NCBI RefSeq assembly: GCF_000422885.1
Contig: NZ_KE383944.1
Coordinates: 30,604-94,603 of the forward strand
Reading direction: 5' to 3'
Origin: Ottowia thiooxydans DSM 14619
GTDB lineage: Bacteria > Pseudomonadota > Gammaproteobacteria > Burkholderiales > Burkholderiaceae_C
DNA length: 64,000 nt
Below, one piece after another: positions 59,834-64,000 of this stretch. A program made the translations under genes and the position numbers. Numbering within the stretch: position 1 is the first letter of the stretch; each line of letters opens with the position of its first letter. The notes under the pieces were generated by a model that searched no databases, was not told the origin of the DNA, and worked only from the letters and a program-made list of their open reading frames with translations.

Positions 59834-60712
59834 ATGTCTCAATCTGATACCCCCTCAAGCGACGTGCAGGCAAAAATTGCTCGCCTTTTCGTGCACCCCG
59901 TCAAATCCTGTGCCGGCGTGGAGGTGCGCGAGGCGGTGCTCACAGAAACCGGCTTGGATCTCGACCGCGCCTGGATGGTGGTGGACAGCTCGGGCACCTT
60001 CATCACGCAGAGGGATCTGCCCCGCATGGTGTTGATTCGCCCTCAAATCAAAACCTTCGAGGTGATCTTGCGCGCCCCTGGCATGCTTGCCCTGCATGTG
60101 GGCATTGACCAGGTTGATTCCCCCGCCGTTGTGCGCGTTTGGAAAGACGAAGTGCCCGCATGGGACATGGGCGATGTGGCGGCCCAGTGGTTCAGTGATT
60201 TTCTCGGGCAGCCGGGGCTACGGTTTGTTCGTTTCGATCCCGAAGTGCAACGGCTCGCGTCGAAGCAGTGGACTGGCGAGGTAGACGCCGCCATCGAGTT
60301 CGCCGATGGCTTTCCGCTCCTGGTGGCCAGCGAGGCTTCGCTGGAGGGCTTGAATACACGCCTGCATGCGGCGGGTCATGAGGCTGTCGGTATGGAGCGT
60401 TTTCGGCCCAATATTGTGTTGGCCGGCGTCGAAGACCACGATGAAGACCGACTTGAAGAGCTGACTATCTCCACCGAGGAGGGGCTCGTTCGTGTGCAGC
60501 CGGTCAAGCCGTGTCCGCGCTGCCCCATCCCAAATGTGGACCCAGGCACAGGTGTGCCTGGTACCCATGTGATGGATGCCCTGCAAAGCTACCGAGCCGA
60601 TCCACGGCTTGATGGTGCCATTAGCTTTGGCATGAACAGCATCGTGCGCGAAGGTGTGGGCCATACGCTTCGCGTGGGCGATGTGGTGACGGCGAACTTC
60701 AAGTTCGATTAG
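59834..60712 (+). CDS. MOSC-domain protein (YcbX-like)
   Basis: 292 residues from ATG 59834 (an ATG three codons upstream is possible). An N-terminal MOSC_N domain (IARLFVHPVKSCAGVEVREA, GLDLDRAWMVVD) and a C-terminal MOSC domain with the molybdenum-cofactor cysteine probably in QPVKPCPRCPIPNVDPGTG. Such proteins reduce N-hydroxylated compounds with a Moco centre. The C-terminal ferredoxin domain of E. coli YcbX is absent, so an external electron donor is needed. Confidence 0.88.
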   Translation: MSQSDTPSSDVQAKIARLFVHPVKSCAGVEVREAVLTETGLDLDRAWMVVDSSGTFITQRDLPRMVLIRPQIKTFEVILRAPGMLALHVGIDQVDSPAVVRVWKDEVPAWDMGDVAAQWFSDFLGQPGLRFVRFDPEVQRLASKQWTGEVDAAIEFADGFPLLVASEASLEGLNTRLHAAGHEAVGMERFRPNIVLAGVEDHDEDRLEELTISTEEGLVRVQPVKPCPRCPIPNVDPGTGVPGTHVMDALQSYRADPRLDGAISFGMNSIVREGVGHTLRVGDVVTANFKFD

Positions 60713-60824
60713 AGCCGCGTGGAGGGTTTTCGGCAGCTTCAGGTGCCCGCGCCCGAGCTTTCCGCGATCAGTACAATCAGTATCAGTTTCCCCTTAGGCA
60801 AAACGAGGACAAAGCCCTCGAAAA

Positions 60825-60914
60825 ATGACCGAAACACCCGGCTTGCAAGAGCGCTTGCGCCAGGCGTGGATCGGGCAATTTCACCATGCTGGCATTCTGC
60901 TCAGTGGTTTGTAA
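60825..60914 (+). CDS. Possible 29-residue leader ORF upstream of ychF
   Basis: ATG 60825 to TAA 60914 encodes MTETPGLQERLRQAWIGQFH plus nine more residues, ending 24 bp before ychF. The ribosome-binding site is weak (GAGG about 17 bases upstream). No family is recognised. It may be a chance frame or a translated upstream ORF of ychF. Confidence 0.25.
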   Translation: MTETPGLQERLRQAWIGQFHHAGILLSGL

Positions 60915-60938
60915 GGGGTTGATTTACAAGGAATTTCC

Positions 60939-62030
60939 ATGAGCTTGCAATGCGGCATCGTGGGCCTGCCCAATGTGGGCAAGTCCACGCTTTTCAACGC
61001 GCTGACCAAGGCGGGCATCGCCGCCGAGAACTACCCCTTCTGCACCATAGAGCCGAACACCGGCGTGGTGGAAGTGCCTGATCCTCGTCTGGCGAAGCTG
61101 GCCGAGATCGTGAAGCCTGAGCGCGTATTGCCTGCTATCGTCGAATTTGTCGATATTGCGGGCCTAGTGGCTGGCGCGAGCAAGGGTGAAGGATTGGGTA
61201 ACCAGTTTCTGGCCCATATTCGCGAAACCGATGCCATCGTCAATGTGGTGCGCTGTTTCGAAGATGAGAACGTCATCCACGTGGCGGGCAGGGTTGATCC
61301 CATCTCGGATATCGAGGTGATTCAGACGGAACTGTGCCTGGCTGATCTGGGTACCGTGGAGAAAGCAAACTACCGCTACAGCAAGGCAGCCAGGAGTGGC
61401 GACAAGGAAGCTGCGGCCATGATCAAGCTGTTGGGTCCGGTGGAAGAGGCGCTGAACCAGGGCAAACCTGTGCGAACGCTGAATCTTTCAAAAGATGAGC
61501 AAGCCATCCTCAAACCGCTTTGCCTGATCACCGCCAAGCCAGCCATGTTTGTGGGCAACGTGTCCGAAGATGGCTTCGAGAACAATCCGTACCTGGATCG
61601 CTTGAAGGAGTATGCAGCGACCCAGAACGCGCCCATAGTCGCCATCTGCGCCAAGATGGAGGCTGACATGGCCGACATGACAGATGAAGACAAGGAAATT
61701 TTCCTGGCCGAGATGGGGCAGGAAGAGCCCGGGCTGAACCGTTTGATTCGCGCTGCGTTCAAATTGCTGGGTCTTCAAACCTACTTCACCGCTGGTGTGA
61801 AGGAAGTTCGCGCATGGACCATCCATATCGGCGACACCGCGCCGCAGGCCGCTGGCGTGATCCACGGCGATTTCGAGCGCGGCTTCATCCGTGCCCAGAC
61901 CATTGCCTACGATGACTACATTCAGTTCAAGGGTGAGCAGGGCGCCAAGGATGCGGGCAAGATGCGCAGCGAAGGCAAGGAATACGTCGTCAAGGATGGC
62001 GACGTGCTGAACTTCCTGTTTAACGTCTAA
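60939..62030 (+). CDS. ychF: Redox-regulated ATPase YchF (Obg-like)
   Basis: 363 residues. P-loop NTPase with G1 [15 protein letters not shown], followed by a switch region reading [21 protein letters not shown] coiled-coil insert and a C-terminal TGS domain ([20 protein letters not shown]) complete it. It binds ATP rather than GTP and associates with ribosomes. Good ribosome-binding site GGAATTTCC. Full length, highly conserved. Confidence 0.96.
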   Translation: MSLQCGIVGLPNVGKSTLFNALTKAGIAAENYPFCTIEPNTGVVEVPDPRLAKLAEIVKPERVLPAIVEFVDIAGLVAGASKGEGLGNQFLAHIRETDAIVNVVRCFEDENVIHVAGRVDPISDIEVIQTELCLADLGTVEKANYRYSKAARSGDKEAAAMIKLLGPVEEALNQGKPVRTLNLSKDEQAILKPLCLITAKPAMFVGNVSEDGFENNPYLDRLKEYAATQNAPIVAICAKMEADMADMTDEDKEIFLAEMGQEEPGLNRLIRAAFKLLGLQTYFTAGVKEVRAWTIHIGDTAPQAAGVIHGDFERGFIRAQTIAYDDYIQFKGEQGAKDAGKMRSEGKEYVVKDGDVLNFLFNV

Positions 62031-62279
62031 ACAGGAAGAGATGTTCGTCAGGGTACGCCTATGTCCTTAGATATGGGGCTCGCCCTGTGGGCAATGAGGA
62101 GGAGTGGTTCGTCACTGACCGCCGATGCTCGGGGGTATTCGCTTCGCGTGGGGGCACAGTAGGGGGGGCTACCATTTGCAATTTACCAAGGCTAAAGCAA
62201 GCGTGCCCCCTGCAGTCTCAGAACCCGCATGGGCTCTGGTTTTAGGCCTTTTTGAGCCAGTCCCGTACTCAGGCGCTGA
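62031..62279. other. Gene-free stretch between ychF and the IS remnant
   Basis: About 250 bases without a gene. Contains GGGGGCAC/GTGCCCCC arms (62150-62157 with 62203-62210) around 45 bases. No terminator with T-run after ychF was found. Confidence 0.45.
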
Positions 62280-62997
62280 GTAGCTCAAGAACGTGGCGGG
62301 ATGATGGACCTCCAAGCGAGCCGGCTGCTGCGCGGTGAGGCCGCCACTGAGGTTGAGCGTTTGCAACGCGAACTGCGTCGCGTGACCACGGAGCGCGACA
62401 TCCTAAAAAAAGCGCTCGGCTACTTTGCCAAGGACCCGTAGTGAAGTACGGCTTCATCACGCGGCATCGTAGCGTCTGGCCCACCCGCACTATGTGCAGG
62501 ATTCCGGCGGTCTCCCATAGTGGCTTCTACGAATGGATGGGTGGAGCGCCAAGCCAGCGCAACCAGGACGATGCGAGACTAACCCGTCTTATCTGAGAGA
62601 GCTTCGAGCTCAGCGACCGAACCTACGGCAGTGCGCGTGTCTGGCACGACCTTAGAAAGCTGGGCGAGCGCTGCGGGATGAACCGCGTCATCCGGTTGAT
62701 GCATCTGGTCAAGCTGCAGGCCCGCCACAAGCGACGCAGACTACCTAGCGATAAAGGCAGCAAGCCTGACAACCACATCGCACCCAACCATCGGCAGCGC
62801 GACTTCCACGCCAGTGGACCAAATCAGAAGTGGCTAGCTGACTTTACCTACATCTGGACAGCTGAAGGCTGGCTTTACGCAGCAGCTGTGATGGACCTGT
62901 ACTCACGCCGCATCGAAGGTTGGTCGATGAGCGAGGCCATGCAGGTCAAGGTGGTGAGCTACGCATGATTAATGGCTATATGGCGGCGGGGCAAAAC
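62280..62997 (+). mobile_element. Decayed IS3-family insertion sequence remnant
   Basis: The end of orfA (from ~62283, in frame to TAG 62439-62441) contains the coiled-coil QRELRRVTTERDILKKALGY. A slippery A7G stretch (62405-62412) suits -1 frameshifting into orfB, which overlaps and reads from GTG 62441. orfB has transposase segments with the first two catalytic Asp residues (WLADFTYIWTAEG, VMDLYSRRIEGW). It is broken by in-frame TGA codons at 62594-62596 and 62966-62968 and ends after IWRRGK. The third catalytic residue, the orfA 5' end and the terminal repeats are missing, so it is inactive. Confidence 0.85.
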
Positions 62998-63032
62998 CAG
63001 TCGCCAGGAAAATTTGATCCTATTTGCGGCGG

Positions 63033-63701
63033 TCACTTGCTACGACGTCTTATTAGCGGAAAACCAAAAAACAAGAGAGCTGAACTCAAAATCATTAAGC
63101 CGTATTCACTCAGGCTTGGAACGTTGTGCACTCCACCGTTAGTGGGCGCTACAGCAGCTACTGTCACTGTTGCAGATGTCGGCGAAGAACAAATGGTCGA
63201 TGGAACTTGGTCTAGGTGAAAGCCAGTTTCGGCATCAATGGTAAATTGTTTTGAGAAGCATAAGTTATAACTTATGACATATGTGCCAGCTGGCACCGTG
63301 GCCGTGGTCGTCACTGCACCTGTAACTGTATTAAGAACAACGCCCGAGTGGGTGGCGGGCGTTAATACCGTTAGTATCAATTCATTCAGATTCGCTGCGT
63401 CATACTTGTTTCCATCGTCGAAATCATCAGGGCCTCTAAAAATCGTGTCATTAGATATGACATTGGCAATTGGAGTGGATGCCGTACCGACCAATGCACT
63501 GCCCACATCGGGGGTCCCTGTCAAAAAGGACGAGTCGGTAATGCTTGTGCAAGCCTCGTTAAATATATTAACAATCTGACTATCTTCGCATATGATTATT
63601 GTGCTCTGTGCTTTAACTTGGGTAGTGCCACCAAATAGCAATAATGCCGCTATAGCAAGATAAGAAGGATTTCGAAGGATGCGTGACATAGATGCATACA
63701 T
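63033..63701 (-). CDS. Secreted protein with IPTL-CTERM-like sorting signal
   Basis: 222 residues from ATG 63701 (AGGA seven bases before). Signal peptide to TTQVKAQ, a Thr/Val/Asn-rich beta-type body with several cysteines (IIICEDSQ, NEACTS, YNLCFSK, STICSS), and a C-terminal tripartite tail VPSLSEYG-hydrophobic-IRRRSK (194-222) close to the IPTLSEWG pattern of IPTL-CTERM proteins, which are thought to be processed by exosortase H. Function unknown. More AT-rich than its neighbours and next to an IS remnant, suggesting recent acquisition. No exosortase gene is seen here. Confidence 0.75.
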   Translation of the reverse strand: MYASMSRILRNPSYLAIAALLLFGGTTQVKAQSTIIICEDSQIVNIFNEACTSITDSSFLTGTPDVGSALVGTASTPIANVISNDTIFRGPDDFDDGNKYDAANLNELILTVLTPATHSGVVLNTVTGAVTTTATVPAGTYVISYNLCFSKQFTIDAETGFHLDQVPSTICSSPTSATVTVAAVAPTNGGVHNVPSLSEYGLMILSSALLFFGFPLIRRRSK

Positions 63702-64000
63702 AAATAAATCCTTCACATGGACATTAAAATTTGTGCCGCCCGTTTACCCAAGGAGAGCGCCTGCTTAGAACGAGTAGCAATACAAACGAGTAACCCTACA
63801 GATCATCAAAATTCTCAGTGTGGAAGTAAACTCGCAAGATTCCCATGAAATTAATTGTTCATAGATTCATTTTCTTGTCGTTTGGTTTTTAGTAAAATAT
63901 TCTTATTTTTGGCTATCAAGATGGTAGAGGCAAAAAATTGCCATAGATTTCTACATTCATTGTGGCCTTAACCAGACACACTACTCTGACTGATTAGCAA
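63702..64000. other. AT-rich region upstream of the CTERM gene, to the window edge
   Basis: About 300 bases with no gene detected and markedly lower GC than the rest of the window, particularly 63840-63950. The promoter of the CTERM gene must be here. Continues beyond the right edge. Confidence 0.4.

Noticed and set aside
60719-60922. 67-codon plus-strand frame after the MOSC gene
   Set aside because: No motif or ribosome-binding site, and it overlaps the more plausible small frame before ychF.

Overview
The window looks like chromosome from a betaproteobacterium of the order Burkholderiales, most probably the family Comamonadaceae. The evidence is the set of Bug/TctC extracytoplasmic receptors, paired small porins of the MKKxLxALAVLA...SSVTLYG type, a lysine/alanine repeat histone H1-like protein, the pilSR-ampD and ypjD-ffh neighbourhoods, an EgtD/EgtB ergothioneine pair and dispersed GC-rich intergenic repeats. 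I infer this from gene content alone, and the genus is not determined. I found no rRNA, tRNA, CRISPR array or prophage.

Layout. 1-4.8 kb: the 5' part of an H1-like gene, then class Ia ribonucleotide reductase (nrdA-nrdB, minus strand) with a pair of NrdR-box operators upstream. 5.1-9.9 kb: a LysR regulator divergent from a Bug receptor, CoA-transferase and acyl-CoA dehydrogenase. 9.9-10.4 kb: a long composite intergenic repeat. 10.4-15.3 kb: ypjD/ccsA-like, PP0621-like, pilS, pilR and ampD, chained on the minus strand. 15.4-17.4 kb: ffh and a low-molecular-weight tyrosine phosphatase. 17.4-21.3 kb: LysR, pirin, aldo/keto reductase and an SDR. 21.3-22.9 kb: an AT-richer stretch with an acyl-CoA dehydrogenase fragment and a second Bug receptor. 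23.1-29.7 kb: a six-gene minus-strand operon with a peptide-type ABC importer plus VOC and OsmC proteins. 30-31.5 kb: a helical protein of unknown function divergent from a Crp/Fnr regulator.

31.6-44.0 kb: egtD-egtB, then type II secretion genes gspG-H-I-J-K-L-M-N-D-E on the minus strand with gspC divergent. gspF is not in the window. 44.1-46.7 kb: a second copy of the composite repeat, ilvA, and a structured ilvA leader with a terminator-like hairpin. 46.7-50.3 kb: OsmC, coq7 and two tandem porins. 50.7-55.6 kb: ubiH-like, dsbC, an M61 peptidase and a DUF3108 protein. 55.7-59.5 kb: a Bug receptor, alpha-hydroxy-acid oxidase, FAH-family hydrolase and class II aldolase operon. 59.8-62.0 kb: a MOSC protein and ychF. 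62.3-64 kb: a decayed IS3-family remnant and a gene for a secreted protein with an IPTL-CTERM-like C-terminus.

Functional themes are uptake and breakdown of organic acids through several receptor-linked operons that have no tctAB membrane genes nearby, envelope and secretion functions, and redox or thiol protection (ergothioneine, two OsmC proteins, DsbC). No wholly new defence or mobile system is evident. The points that most deserve a second look are the T2SS lacking gspF, the structured ilvA leader, the nested stem-loops inside the 6-10 kb operon, the duplicated 434-bp composite repeat, and the ABC importer/VOC/OsmC operon.
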